From Climacium dendroides (lineage: Eukaryota; Streptophyta; Bryopsida; Hypnales; Climaciaceae), in contig CATNNA010000001.1 in assembly GCA_950106755.1 (NCBI GenBank), forward strand, positions 1,984,001-2,048,000: 64,000 nt of DNA, given 5' to 3'. The position numbers and the translations under genes were made by a program. Below the pieces are notes generated by a model. The model worked only from the letters and a program-made list of their open reading frames with translations, was not told the DNA's origin and did not search any database. Positions 36,389-49,869 of the stretch are shown one piece after another. Position 1 is the stretch's first letter. The number at the start of each line of letters is the position of its first letter.

Positions 36389-38767
36389 TTAGGATTCATA
36401 GAAAAACTTAATTTTAAGACAACCCGATTGCTTTCCTACACTATCACCTTCATGTGAAATGGATTTCAAAACAAATACTGTAAAAATCATGTTGTATTTA
36501 AGAGAACCCAAACCAATAAATTTATATGGGTTTGACGTGCAAGCATGTCCAAAAACGTAACACACAAGTTGCAAATGTTCAAAATAATTAGGATTCATGG
36601 AAAAACTTAATTTTAAGACAACCCTATTGCTTTCCTACACTGTCTTCTTCATGTGAAATGGATTTCAAAACAAATACTGTAAAAATCATGCTGTATTTAA
36701 TAGAACCCACACCAATAAATTATATGGGTTTGACGTGCAAGCATGCCCAAAATCGTAACACAGAAGTTGCAAATGTTCAAAATAATTAGGATTCATGGAA
36801 AAACTTAATTTTAAGACAACCCTATTGCTTTCCTACACTCTCTTCTTTATTTGAAATGGATTTCAAAACAAATACTGTAAAAATCATGCTGTATTTAAGA
36901 GAACCCAAACCAATAAATTTATATGGGTTTGACGTGCAAGCATGTCCAAAAACGTAACACACAAGTTGCAAATGTTCAAAATAATTAGGATTCATGGAAA
37001 AACTTAATTTTAAGACAACCCTATTGCTTTCCTACACTCTCGACTTCATTTGAAATGGATTTCAATGCAAATACTGTAAAAATCATGTTGTATTTAATAG
37101 AACCCAAACCAATAAATTATATTTGTTTGACGTACAAGCATGTCCAAAAACGTAACACACAAGTTGCAAATGTTCAAAATACTTAGGATTCATGGAAAAA
37201 CTTAATTTTAAGACAACCCGATTGCTTTCCTACACTATCACCTTCATGTGAAATGGATTTCAATGCAAATACTGTAAAAATCATGTTGTATTTAATAGAA
37301 CCCAAACCAATAAATTATATTTGTTTGACGTACAAGCATGTCCAAAAACGTAACACACAAGTTGCGAATGTTCAAAATAATTAGGATTCATGGAAAAACT
37401 TAATTTTAAGACAACCCTATTGCTTTCCTACACTATCACCTTCATGTGAAATGGATTTCAAAACAAATACTGTAAAAATCATGTTGTATTTAAGAGAACC
37501 CAAACCAATAAATTATATTTGTTTGACGTACAAGCATGTCCAAAAACGTAACACAGAAGTTGCAAATGTTCAAAATAATTAGGATTCATGGAAAAACTTA
37601 ATTTTAAGACAACCCTATTGCTTTCCTACACTGTCTTCTTCATGTGAAATGGATTTCAAAACAAGTACTGTAAAAATCATGCTGTATTTAATAGAACCCA
37701 AACCAATAAATTATATTTGTTTGACGTGCAAGCATGCCCAAAAACGTAACACACAAGTTGCAAATGTTCAAAATAATTAGGATTCATGGAAAAACTTAAT
37801 TTTAAGACAACCCTATTGCTTTCCTACACTCTCTTCTTTATTTGAAATGGATTTCAAAACAAATACTGTAAAAATCATGCTGTATTTAAGAGAACCCAAA
37901 CCAATAAATTATATTTGTTTGACGTGCAAGCATGCGCAAAAACGTAACACACAAGTTGCAAATGTTCAAAATAATTAGGATTCATGGAAAAACTTAATTT
38001 TAAGACAACCCTATTGCTTTCCTACACTATCTTCTTCATGTGAAATGGATTTCAAAACAAATACTGTAAAAATCATGCTGTATTTAATAGAACCCAAACC
38101 TATAAATTTATATGGGTTTGACGTGCAAGCATGCCCAAAAACGTAACACATAAATTGCAAATGTTCAAAATACTTAGGATTCATGGAAAAACTTAATTTT
38201 AAGACAACCCTATTGCTTTCCTACACTGTCTTCCTCATTTGAAATGGATTTCAAAACAAATACTGTAAAAATCATGCTGTATTGAAGAGAACCCAAACCA
38301 ATAAATTATATGGGTTTGACGTGCAAGCATGCCCAAAATCGTAACACAGAAGTTGCAAATGTTCAAAATAATTAGGATTCATGGAAAAACTTAATTTTAA
38401 GACAACCCTATTGCTTTCCTACACTATCTTCTTCATGTGAAATGGATTTCAAAACAAATCCTCTAAAAATCATGCTGTATTCAATAGAATCCAAACCAAT
38501 AAATTATATGGGTTTGACGTGCAAGCATGACCAAAAACGTAACACACAAGTTGCAAATGTTCAAAATAATTAGAATTCATGGAAAAACTTAATTTTAAGA
38601 CAACCCTATTGCTTTCCTACACTCTCTTCTTCATTTGAAATGGATTTCAAAAGAAATACTGTAAAAATCATGCTGTATTTAATAGAACCCAAACCAATAA
38701 ATTATATTTGTTTGACGTGCAAGCATGAACAAAAACGTAATACACAAGTTGCAAATATTCAAAATAC
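36389..38767. repeat. 12-monomer HOR, copy 3 (2,379 bp)
   Basis: Full twelve-monomer order, 3,570 bp after copy 2. The eighth monomer has CTTTATTTG rather than CTTCATTTG, a feature shared with the copy at 41,147 and not with copies 1 and 2. The sixth monomer has CACAGAAG where the others have CACACAAG (near 37,555). Confidence 0.93.
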
Positions 38768-39362
38768 TTAGGATTCATAGAAAAACTTAATTTTAAGACA
38801 ACCCGATTGCTTTCCTACACTATCACCTTCATGTGAAATGGATTTCAAAACAAATACTCTAAAAATCATGTTGTATTTAAGAGAACCCAAACCAATAAAT
38901 TTATATGGGTTTGACGTGCAAGCATGTCCAAAAACGTAACACACAAGTTGCAAATGTTCAAAATAATTAGGATTCATGGAAAAACTTAATTTTAAGACAA
39001 CCCTATTGCTTTCCTACACTGTCTTCTTCATGTGAAATGGATTTCAAAACAAATACTGTAAAAATCATGCTGTATTTAATAGAACCCACACCAATAAATT
39101 ATATGGGTTTGACGTGCAAGCATGCCCAAAATCGTAACACAGAAGTTGCAAATGTTGAAAATACTTAGGATTCATGGAAAAACTTAATTTTAAGACAACC
39201 CGATTGCTTTCCTACACTATCACCTTCATGTGAAATGGATTTCAATGCAAATACTGTAAAAATCATGTTGTATTTAATAGAACCCAAACCAATAAATTAT
39301 ATTTGTTTGACGTGCAAGCATGTCCAAAAACGTAACACACAAGTTGCAAATGTTCAAAATAC
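38768..39362. repeat. Three-monomer repeat preceding a truncated HOR (595 bp)
   Basis: Same trio as 29,845-30,439 and 35,794-36,388. The first monomer has CTCTAAAAATC instead of CTGTAA (38,858 onward). The second ends GTTGAAAATACTT, as at 36,181, linking these two trios to each other. Confidence 0.85.
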
Positions 39363-40948
39363 TTAGGATTCATAGAAAAACTTAATTTTAAGACAACCCG
39401 ATTGCTTTCCTACACTATCACCTTCATGTGAAATGGATTTCAAAACAAATACTGTAAAAATCATGTTGTATTTAAGAGAACCCAAACCAATAAATTTATA
39501 TGGGTTTGACGTGCAAGCATGTCCAAAAACGTAACACACAAGTTGCAAATGTTCAAAATAATTAGGATTCATGGAAAAACTTAATTTTAAGACAACCCTA
39601 TTGCTTTCCTACACTGTCTTCTTCATGTGAAATGGATTTCAAAACAAATACTGTAAAAATCATGCTGTATTTAATAGAACCCACACCAATAAATTATATG
39701 GGTTTGACGTGCAAGCATGCCCAAAATCGTAACACAGAAGTTGCAAATGTTCAAAATAATTAGGATTCATGGAAAAACTTAATTTTAAGACAACCCTATT
39801 GCTTTCCTACACTCTCTTCTTTATTTGAAATGGATTTCAAAACAAATACTGTAAAAATCATGCTGTATTTAAGAGAACCCAAACCAATAAATTTATATGG
39901 GTTTGACGTGCAAGCATGTCCAAAAACGTAACACACAAGTTGCAAATGTTCAAAATAATTAGGATTCATGGAAAAACTTAATTTTAAGACAACCCTATTG
40001 CTTTCCTACACTCTCGACTTCATTTGAAATGGATTTCAATGCAAATACTGTAAAAATCATGTTGTATTTAATAGAACCCAAACCAATAAATTATATTTGT
40101 TTGACGTACAAGCATGTCCAAAAACGTAACACACAAGTTGCAAATGTTCAAAATACTTAGGATTCATGGAAAAACTTAATTTTAAGACAACCCGATTGCT
40201 TTCCTACACTATCACCTTCATGTGAAATGGATTTCAATGCAAATACTGTAAAAATCATGTTGTATTTAATAGAACCCAAACCAATAAATTATATTTGTTT
40301 GACGTACAAGCATGTCCAAAAACGTAACACACAAGTTGCGAATGTTCAAAATAATTAGGATTCATGGAAAAACTTAATTTTAAGACAACCCTATTGCTTT
40401 CCTACACTATCACCTTCATGTGAAATGGATTTCAAAACAAATACTGTAAAAATCATGTTGTATTTAAGAGAACCCAAACCAATAAATTATATTTGTTTGA
40501 CGTACAAGCATGTCCAAAAACGTAACACACAAGTTGCAAATGTTCAAAATAATTAGGATTCATGGAAAAACTTAATTTTAAGACAACCCTATTGCTTTCC
40601 TACACTGTCTTCTTCATGTGAAATGGATTTCAAAACAAGTACTGTAAAAATCATGCTGTATTTAATAGAACCCAAACCAATAAATTATATTTGTTTGACG
40701 TGCAAGCATGCCCAAAAACGTAACACACAAGTTGCAAATGTTCAAAATAATTAGGATTCATGGAAAAACTTAATTTTAAGACAACCCTATTGCTTTCCTA
40801 CACTCTCTTCTTCATTTGAAATGGATTTCAAAACAAATACTGTAAAAATCATGCTGTATTTAAGAGAACCCAAACCAATAAATTATATGGGTTTGACGTG
40901 CAAGCATGCCCAAAATCGTAACACAGAAGTTGCAAATGTTGAAAATAC
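39363..40948. repeat. Truncated 12-monomer HOR, copy 4, ending in a hybrid monomer
   Basis: Monomers 1-7 of the 12-monomer unit are present in order. The eighth is a hybrid. Through 40,873 it matches the usual eighth monomer (CTTCATTTG, TTTAAGAG, CCCAAACC). From 40,889 it matches the second monomer of the trio (TATGGG, CCCAAAATCG, CACAGAAG, GTTGAAAATACTT). It is followed at 40,949 by the TATCACC/TCAATGC monomer that normally follows that trio member. The exchange lies within 40,874-40,888. Confidence 0.9.
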
Positions 40949-41146
40949 TTAGGATTCATGGAAAAACTTAATTTTAAGACAACCCGATTGCTTTCCTACA
41001 CTATCACCTTCATGTGAAATGGATTTCAATGCAAATACTGTAAAAATCATGTTGTATTTAATAGAACCCAAACCAATAAATTATATTTGTTTGACGTGCA
41101 AGCATGTCCAAAAACGTAACACACAAGTTGCAAATGTTCAAAATAC
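40949..41146. repeat. Linking monomer before HOR copy 5
   Basis: A single 198-bp TATCACC/TCAATGC monomer, equivalent to the third member of the 595-bp trio. It joins the hybrid monomer to the next complete HOR unit. Confidence 0.85.
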
Positions 41147-43525
41147 TTAGGATTCATAGAAAAACTTAATTTTAAGACAACCCGATTGCTTTCCTACACT
41201 ATCACCTTCATGTGAAATGGATTTCAAAACAAATACTGTAAAAATCATGTTGTATTTAAGAGAACCCAAACCAATAAATTTATATGGGTTTGACGTGCAA
41301 GCATGTCCAAAAACGTAACACACAAGTTGCAAATGTTCAAAATAATTAGGATTCATGGAAAAACTTAATTTTAAGACAACCCTATTGCTTTCCTACACTG
41401 TCTTCTTCATGTGAAATGGATTTCAAAACAAATACTGTAAAAATCATGCTGTATTTAATAGAACCCACACCAATAAATTATATGGGTTTGACGTGCAAGC
41501 ATGCCCAAAATCGTAACACAGAAGTTGCAAATGTTCAAAATAATTAGGATTCATGGAAAAACTTAATTTTAAGACAACCCTATTGCTTTCCTACACTCTC
41601 TTCTTTATTTGAAATGGATTTCAAAACAAATACTGTAAAAATCATGCTGTATTTAAGAGAACCCAAACCAATAAATTTATATGGGTTTGACGTGCAAGCA
41701 TGTCCAAAAACGTAACACACAAGTTGCAAATGTTCAAAATAATTAGGATTCATGGAAAAACTTAATTTTAAGACAACCCTATTGCTTTCCTACACTCTCG
41801 ACTTCATTTGAAATGGATTTCAATGCAAATACTGTAAAAATCATGTTGTATTTAATAGAACCCAAACCAATAAATTATATTTGTTTGACGTACAAGCATG
41901 TCCAAAAACGTAACACACAAGTTGCAAATGTTCAAAATACTTAGGATTCATGGAAAAACTTAATTTTAAGACAACCCGATTGCTTTCCTACACTATCACC
42001 TTCATGTGAAATGGATTTCAATGCAAATACTGTAAAAATCATGTTGTATTTAATAGAACCCAAACCAATAAATTATATTTGTTTGACGTACAAGCATGTC
42101 CAAAAACGTAACACACAAGTTGCGAATGTTCAAAATAATTAGGATTCATGGAAAAACTTAATTTTAAGACAACCCTATTGCTTTCCTACACTATCACCTT
42201 CATGTGAAATGGATTTCAAAACAAATACTGTAAAAATCATGTTGTATTTAAGAGAACCCAAACCAATAAATTATATTTGTTTGACGTACAAGCATGTCCA
42301 AAAACGTAACACACAAGTTGCAAATGTTCAAAATAATTAGGATTCATGGAAAAACTTAATTTTAAGACAACCCTATTGCTTTCCTACACTGTCTTCTTCA
42401 TGTGAAATGGATTTCAAAACAAGTACTGTAAAAATCATGCTGTATTTAATAGAACCCAAACCAATAAATTATATTTGTTTGACGTGCAAGCATGCCCAAA
42501 AACGTAACACACAAGTTGCAAATGTTCAAAATAATTAGGATTCATGGAAAAACTTAATTTTAAGACAACCCTATTGCTTTCCTACACTCTCTTCTTTATT
42601 TGAAATGGATTTCAAAACAAATACTGTAAAAATCATGCTGTATTTAAGAGAACCCAAACCAATAAATTATATTTGTTTGACGTGCAAGCATGCGCAAAAA
42701 CGTAACACACAAGTTGCAAATGTTCAAAATAATTAGGATTCATGGAAAAACTTAATTTTAAGACAACCCTATTGCTTTCCTACACTATCTTCTTCATGTG
42801 AAATGGATTTCAAAACAAATACTGTAAAAATCATGCTGTATTTAATAGAACCCAAACCTATAAATTTATATGGGTTTGACGTGCAAGCATGCCCAAAAAC
42901 GTAACACATAAATTGCAAATGTTCAAAATACTTAGGATTCATGGAAAAACTTAATTTTAAGACAACCCTATTGCTTTCCTACACTGTCTTCCTCATTTGA
43001 AATGGATTTCAAAACAAATACTGTAAAAATCATGCTGTATTGAAGAGAACCCAAACCAATAAATTATATGGGTTTGACGTGCAAGCATGCCCAAAATCGT
43101 AACACAGAAGTTGCAAATGTTCAAAATAATTAGGATTCATGGAAAAACTTAATTTTAAGACAACCCTATTGCTTTCCTACACTATCTTCTTCATGTGAAA
43201 TGGATTTCAAAACAAATCCTCTAAAAATCATGCTGTATTCAATAGAATCCAAACCAATAAATTATATGGGTTTGACGTGCAAGCATGACCAAAAACGTAA
43301 CACACAAGTTGCAAATGTTCAAAATAATTAGAATTCATGGAAAAACTTAATTTTAAGACAACCCTATTGCTTTCCTACACTCTCTTCTTCATTTGAAATG
43401 GATTTCAAAAGAAATACTGTAAAAATCATGCTGTATTTAATAGAACCCAAACCAATAAATTATATTTGTTTGACGTGCAAGCATGAACAAAAACGTAATA
43501 CACAAGTTGCAAATATTCAAAATAC
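41147..43525. repeat. 12-monomer HOR, copy 5 (2,379 bp)
   Basis: Complete order, exactly 4,758 bp (twice 2,379) after copy 3, to which it is most similar (CTTTATTTG in the eighth monomer). Its last three monomers also form the start of the 13-monomer duplicated block that follows, so the two repeat systems overlap. Confidence 0.93.
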
Positions 43526-45508
43526 TTAGGATTCATAGAAAAACTTAATTTTAAGACAACCCGATTGCTTTCCTACACTATCACCTTCATGTGAAATGGA
43601 TTTCAAAACAAATACTGTAAAAATCATGTTGTATTTAATAGAACCCAAACCAATAAATTTATATGGGTTTGACGTGCAAGCATGCCCAAAAACGTAACAC
43701 ATAAATTGCAAATGTTCAAAATACTTAGGATTCATGGAAAAACTTAATTTTAAGACAACCCTATTGCTTTCCTACACTGTCTTCTTCATGTGAAATGGAT
43801 TTCAAAACAAATACTGTAAAAATCATGCTGTATTTAATAGAACCCAAACCAATAAATTATATTTGTTTGACGTGCAAGCATGCCCAAAAACGTAACACAC
43901 AAGTTGCAAATGTTCAAAATAATTAGGATTCATGGAAAAACTTAATTTTAAGACAACCGTATTGCTTTCCTACACTCTCTTCTTTATTTGAAATGGATTT
44001 CAAAACAAATACTGTAAAAATCATGCTGTATCTAAGAGAACCCAAACCAATAAATTATATTTGTTTGACGTGCAAGCATGCGCAAAAACGTAACACACAA
44101 GTTGCAAATGTTCAAAATAATTAGGATTCATGGAAAAACTTAATTTTAAGACAACCCTATTGCTTTCCTACACTATCTTCTTCATTTGAAATGGATTTCA
44201 ATGCAAATACTGTAAAAATCATGCTGTATTTAATAGAACCCAAACCAATGAATTATATTTGTTTGACGTGCAAGCATGAACAAAAACGTAACACACAAGC
44301 TGCAAATGTTGAAAATAATTAGGATTCATGGAAAAACTTAATTTTAAGACAACCCTATTGCTTTCCTACACTATCTTCTTCATGTGAAATGGATTTCAAA
44401 ACAAATCCTCTAAAAATCATGCTGTATTCAATAGAATCCAAACCAATAAATTATATGGGTTTGACGTGCAAGCATGACCAAAATCGTAACACAGAAGTTG
44501 CAAATGTTCAAAATACTTAGGATTCATGGAAAAAGTTAATTTTAAGACAACCCTATTGCTTTCCTACACTCTCTTCTTCATTTGAAATGGATTTCAAAAC
44601 AAATACTGTAAAAATCATGCTGTATTTAATAGAACCCAAACCTATAAATTTATATGGGTTTGACGTGCAAGCATGCCCAAAAACGTAACACACAAGTTGC
44701 AAATGTTCAAAATAATTAGGATTCATGGAAAAACTTAATTTTAAGACAACCCTATTGCTTACCTACACTATCTTCTTCATGTGAAATGGATTTCAAAACA
44801 AATACTGTAAAAATCATGCTGTATTTAATAGAACCCAAACCTATAAATTTATATGGGTTTGAAGTGCAAGCATGTCCAAAAACGTAACACACAAGTTGCA
44901 AATGTTCAAAATAATTAGGATTCATGGAAAAACTTAATTTTAAGACAACCCTATTGCTTTCCTACACTCTCTTCTTCATTTGAAATGGATTTCAATGCAA
45001 ATACTGTAAAAATCATGTTGTATTTAATAGAATCCAAACCAATAAATTATATTTGTTTGACGTACAAGCATGTCCAAAAACGTAACACACAAGTTGCAAA
45101 TGTTCAAAATAATTAGGATTCATGGAAAAACTTAATTTTAAGACAACCCTATTGCTTTCCTACAATATCTTCTTCATGTGAAATGGATTTCAAAACAAAT
45201 CCTCTAAAAATCATGCTGTATTCAATAGAATCCAAACCAATAAATTATATGGGTTTGACGTGCAAGCATGACCAAAAACGTAACACACAAGTTGCAAATG
45301 TTCAAAATACTTAGGATTCATGGAAAAACTTAATTTTAAGACAACCCTATTGCTTTCCTACACTCTCTTCTTCATTTGAAATGGATTTCAAAACAAATAC
45401 TGTAAAAATCATGCTGTATTTAATAGAACCCAAACCAATAAATTATATTTGTTTGACGTGCAAGCATGAACAAAAACGTAACACACAAGCTGCAAATGTT
45501 GAAAATAA
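42932..45508. repeat. 13-monomer duplication, copy 1 (2,577 bp)
   Basis: Contains the last three monomers of the 12-monomer HOR, a 199-bp TATCACC copy, a CTGTCTTC copy, and the eight monomers from ATGCGCAAA (44,080) onward. The rare ACCGTATTGC, GTATCTAAGAG, CAATGAATTATATTTG, TTGCTTACC and GTTTGAAGTGC sites all recur 2,577 bp later. The exact boundary is uncertain by a few tens of bases, because the CATTGAAAAACATAA variant lies at the end of both copies (45,514 and 48,091). Confidence 0.93.
44643..44654. repeat. Example of the 12-bp palindrome in 199-bp monomers
   Basis: TATAAATTTATA is self-complementary. The usual monomer reads CCAATAAATTATA. An extra T gives the 10-bp palindrome ATAAATTTAT (first at 10,151), and an additional A-to-T change (CCTATAAATTT) completes 12 bp. 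Instances begin at 29,178 and become frequent beyond 49 kb. Confidence 0.92.
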
Positions 45509-48085
45509 TTAGGATTCATTGAAAAACATAATTTTAAGACAACCCTATTGCTTTCCTACACTGTCTTCCTCATTTGAAATGGATTTCAAAACAAATACTG
45601 TAAAAATCATGCTGTATTGAAGAGAACCCAAACCAATAAATTATATGGGTTTGACGTGCAAGCATGCCCAAAATCGTAACACAGAAGTTGCAAATGTTCA
45701 AAATAATTAGGATTCATGGAAAAACTTAATTTTAAGACAACCCTATTGCTTTCCTACACTATCTTCTTTATGTGAAATGGATTTCAAAACAAATCCTCTA
45801 AAAATCATGCTGTATTCAATAGAATCCAAACCAATAAATTATATGGGTTTGACGTGCAAGCATGACCAAAAACGTAACACACAAGTTGCAAATGTTCAAA
45901 ATAATTAGAATTCATGGAAAAACTTAATTTTAAGACAACCCTATTGCTTTCCTACACTCTCTTCTTCATTTGAAATGGATTTCAAAAGAAATACTGTAAA
46001 AATCATGCTGTATTTAATAGAACCCAAACCAATAAATTATATTTGTTTGACGTGCAAGCATGAACAAAAACGTAATACACAAGTTGCAAATATTCAAAAT
46101 ACTTAGGATTCATAGAAAAACTTAATTTTAAGACAACCCGATTGCTTTCCTACACTATCACCTTCATGTGAAATGGATTTCAAAACAAATACTGTAAAAA
46201 TCATGTTGTATTTAATAGAACCCAAACCAATAAATTTATATGGGTTTGACGTGCAAGCATGCCCAAAAACGTAACACATAAATTGCAAATGTTCAAAATA
46301 CTTAGGATTCATGGAAAAACTTAATTTTAAGACAACCCTATTGCTTTCCTACACTGTCTTCTTCATGTGAAATGGATTTCAAAACAAATACTGTAAAAAT
46401 CATGCTGTATTTAATAGAACCCAAACCAATAAATTATATTTGTTTGACGTGCAAGCATGCCCAAAAACGTAACACACAAGTTGCAAATGTTCAAAATAAT
46501 TAGGATTCATGGAAAAACTTAATTTTAAGACAACCGTATTGCTTTCCTACACTCTCTTCTTTATTTGAAATGGATTTCAAAACAAATACTGTAAAAATCA
46601 TGCTGTATCTAAGAGAACCCAAACCAATAAATTATATTTGTTTGACGTGCAAGCATGCGCAAAAACGTAACACACAAGTTGCAAATGTTCAAAATAATTA
46701 GGATTCATGGAAAAACTTAATTTTAAGACAACCCTATTGCTTTCCTACACTATCTTCTTCATTTGAAATGGATTTCAATGCAAATACTGTAAAAATCATG
46801 CTGTATTTAATAGAACCCAAACCAATGAATTATATTTGTTTGACGTGCAAGCATGAACAAAAACGTAACACACAAGCTGCAAATGTTGAAAATAATTAGG
46901 ATTCATGGAAAAACTTAATTTTAAGACAACCCTATTGCTTTCCTACACTATCTTCTTCATGTGAAATGGATTTCAAAACAAATCCTCTAAAAATCATGCT
47001 GTATTCAATAGAATCCAAACCAATAAATTATATGGGTTTGACGTGCAAGCATGACCAAAATCGTAACACAGAAGTTGCAAATGTTCAAAATACTTAGGAT
47101 TCATGGAAAAAGTTAATTTTAAGACAACCCTATTGCTTTCCTACACTCTCTTCTTCATTTGAAATGGATTTCAAAACAAATACTGTAAAAATCATGCTGT
47201 ATTTAATAGAACCCAAACCTATAAATTTATATGGGTTTGACGTGCAAGCATGCCCAAAAACGTAACACACAAGTTGCAAATGTTCAAAATAATTAGGATT
47301 CATGGAAAAACTTAATTTTAAGACAACCCTATTGCTTACCTACACTATCTTCTTCATGTGAAATGGATTTCAAAACAAATACTGTAAAAATCATGCTGTA
47401 TTTAATAGAACCCAAACCTATAAATTTATATGGGTTTGAAGTGCAAGCATGTCCAAAAACGTAACACACAAGTTGCAAATGTTCAAAATAATTAGGATTC
47501 ATGGAAAAACTTAATTTTAAGACAACCCTATTGCTTTCCTACACTCTCTTCTTCATTTGAAATGGATTTCAATGCAAATACTGTAAAAATCATGTTGTAT
47601 TTAATAGAATCCAAACCAATAAATTATATTTGTTTGACGTACAAGCATGTCCAAAAACGTAACACACAAGTTGCAAATGTTCAAAATAATTAGGATTCAT
47701 GGAAAAACTTAATTTTAAGACAACCCTATTGCTTTCCTACAATATCTTCTTCATGTGAAATGGATTTCAAAACAAATCCTCTAAAAATCATGCTGTATTC
47801 AATAGAATCCAAACCAATAAATTATATGGGTTTGACGTGCAAGCATGACCAAAAACGTAACACACAAGTTGCAAATGTTCAAAATACTTAGGATTCATGG
47901 AAAAACTTAATTTTAAGACAACCCTATTGCTTTCCTACACTCTCTTCTTCATTTGAAATGGATTTCAAAACAAATACTGTAAAAATCATGCTGTATTTAA
48001 TAGAACCCAAACCAATAAATTATATTTGTTTGACGTGCAAGCATGAACAAAAACGTAACACACAAGCTGCAAATGTTGAAAATAA
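45509..48085. repeat. 13-monomer duplication, copy 2 (2,577 bp)
   Basis: Adjoins copy 1 directly and is almost identical. By eye the only clear internal difference is CTTCTTTATGTG (near 45,770) for CTTCTTCATGTG. This makes it one of the youngest duplications in the window, or an assembly duplication; sequence alone cannot separate these. Confidence 0.92.
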
Positions 48086-49075
48086 TTAGGATTCATTGAA
48101 AAACATAATTTTAAGACAACCCTATCGGTTTCCTACACTCTCTTCTTCATTTGAAATGGATTTCAAAACAAATACTCTAAAAATCATGCTGTATTTAATA
48201 GAACCCAAACCAATAAATTATATGGGTTTGACGTGCAAGCATGTCCAAAATCGTAACACACAAGTTGCAAATGTTCAAAATAATTAGGATTCATGGAAAA
48301 ACTTAATTTTAAGACAACCCTATTGCTTACCTACACTCTCTTCTTCATGTGAAATGGATTTCAAAACAAATACTGTAAAAATCATGCTGTATTTAATAGA
48401 ACCCACACCAATAAATTATATGGGTTTGACGTGCAAGCATGCCCAAAATCGTAACACAGAAGTTGCAAATGTTCAAAATAATTAGGATTCATGGAAAAAC
48501 TTAATTTTAAGACAACCCTATTGCTTTCCTACACTATCTTCTTCATGTGAAATGGATTTCAAAACAAATACTGTAAAAATCATGCTGTATTCAATAGAAT
48601 CCAAACCAATAAATTATATATGTTTGACGTGCAAGCATATCCAAAAACGTAACACACAAGTTGCATATGTTCAAAATAATTAGGATTCATGGAAAAACTT
48701 AATTTTAAGACAACCCTATTGCTTTCCTACACTCTCTTCTTCATTTGAAATGGATTTCAAAACAAATACTGTAAAAATCATGCTGTATTTAATAGAACCC
48801 AAACGAATAAATTATTTTTGTTTGACGTGCAAGCATGCCCAAAAACGTAACACACAAGTTGCAAATGTTCAAAATAATTAGGATTCATGGAAAAACTTAA
48901 TTTTAAGACAACCCTATTGCTTTCCTACACTCTCTTCTTCATTTGAAATGGATTTCAAAACAAATACTGTAATAATCATGCTGTATTTAATAGAACCCAA
49001 ACGAATAAATTATTTTTGTTTGACGTGCAAGCATGCCCAAAAACGTAACACACAAGTTGCAAATGTTCAAAATAA
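48086..49075. repeat. Mixed satellite monomers
   Basis: Five monomers. They include one with CCCTATCGGTTTCC and left-type CTCTAA (48,120-48,180), one with CATATCCAAAAACG and TTGCATATG, and the first copies with AACGAATAAATTATTTTTG and CTGTAATAATC, which become common further right. No gene is seen. Confidence 0.85.
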
Positions 49076-49869
49076 TTAGGATTCATGGAAAAACTTAATT
49101 TTAAGACAACCCTATTGCTTACCTACACTATCTTCTTCATGTGAAATGGATTTCAAAACAAATACTGTAAAAATCATGTTGTATTTAATAGAACCCAAAC
49201 CTATAAATTTATATGGGTTTGACGTGCAAGCATGCCCAAAAACGTAACACACAAGTTGCAAATGTTCAAAATACTTAGGATTCATGGAAAAACTTAATTT
49301 TAAGACAACCCGATTGCTTTCCTACACTATCACCTTCATGTGAAATGGATTTCAAAACAAATACTGTAAAAATCATGTTGTATTTAATAGAACCCAAACC
49401 AATAAATTTATATGGGTTTGACGTGCAAGCATGCCCAAAAACGTAACACATAAATTGCAAATGTTCAAAATACTTCGGATTCATGGAAAAACTTAATTTT
49501 AAGACAACCCTATTGCTTTCCTACACTATCTTCTTCATGTGAAATGGATTTCAAAACAAATACTGTAAAAATTATGCTGTATTTAATAGAACCCAAACCA
49601 ATAAATTATATGGCTTTGACGTGCAAGCATGTCCAAAAACGTAACACACAAGTTGCAAATGTTCAAAATAATTAGGATTCATGGGAAAACTTAATTTTAA
49701 GACAACCCTATTGCTTTCCTACACTCTCTTCTTCATGTGAAATGGATTTCAAAACAAATACTGTAATAATCATGCTGTATTTAATAGAACCCAAACGAAT
49801 AAATTATTTTTGTTTGACGTGCAAGCATGCCCAAAAACGTAACACACAAGTTGCAAATGTTCAAAATAA
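49076..49869. repeat. 4-monomer repeat, copy 1 (794 bp)
   Basis: Four monomers: TTGCTTACC with ACCTATAAATTTATA (199 bp), TATCACC with ACATAAATT (199 bp), TATGGCTTTGACG, and CTGTAATAATC with AACGAATAAATT. The third starts with the rare ACTTCGGATTC (49,474) and has AAATTATGC near 49,570. Confidence 0.88.

Noticed and set aside
44643..44654. TATA box or promoter in TATAAATTTATA
   Set aside because: It occurs in dozens of monomers with no gene downstream, and is better explained as a palindromic satellite variant.
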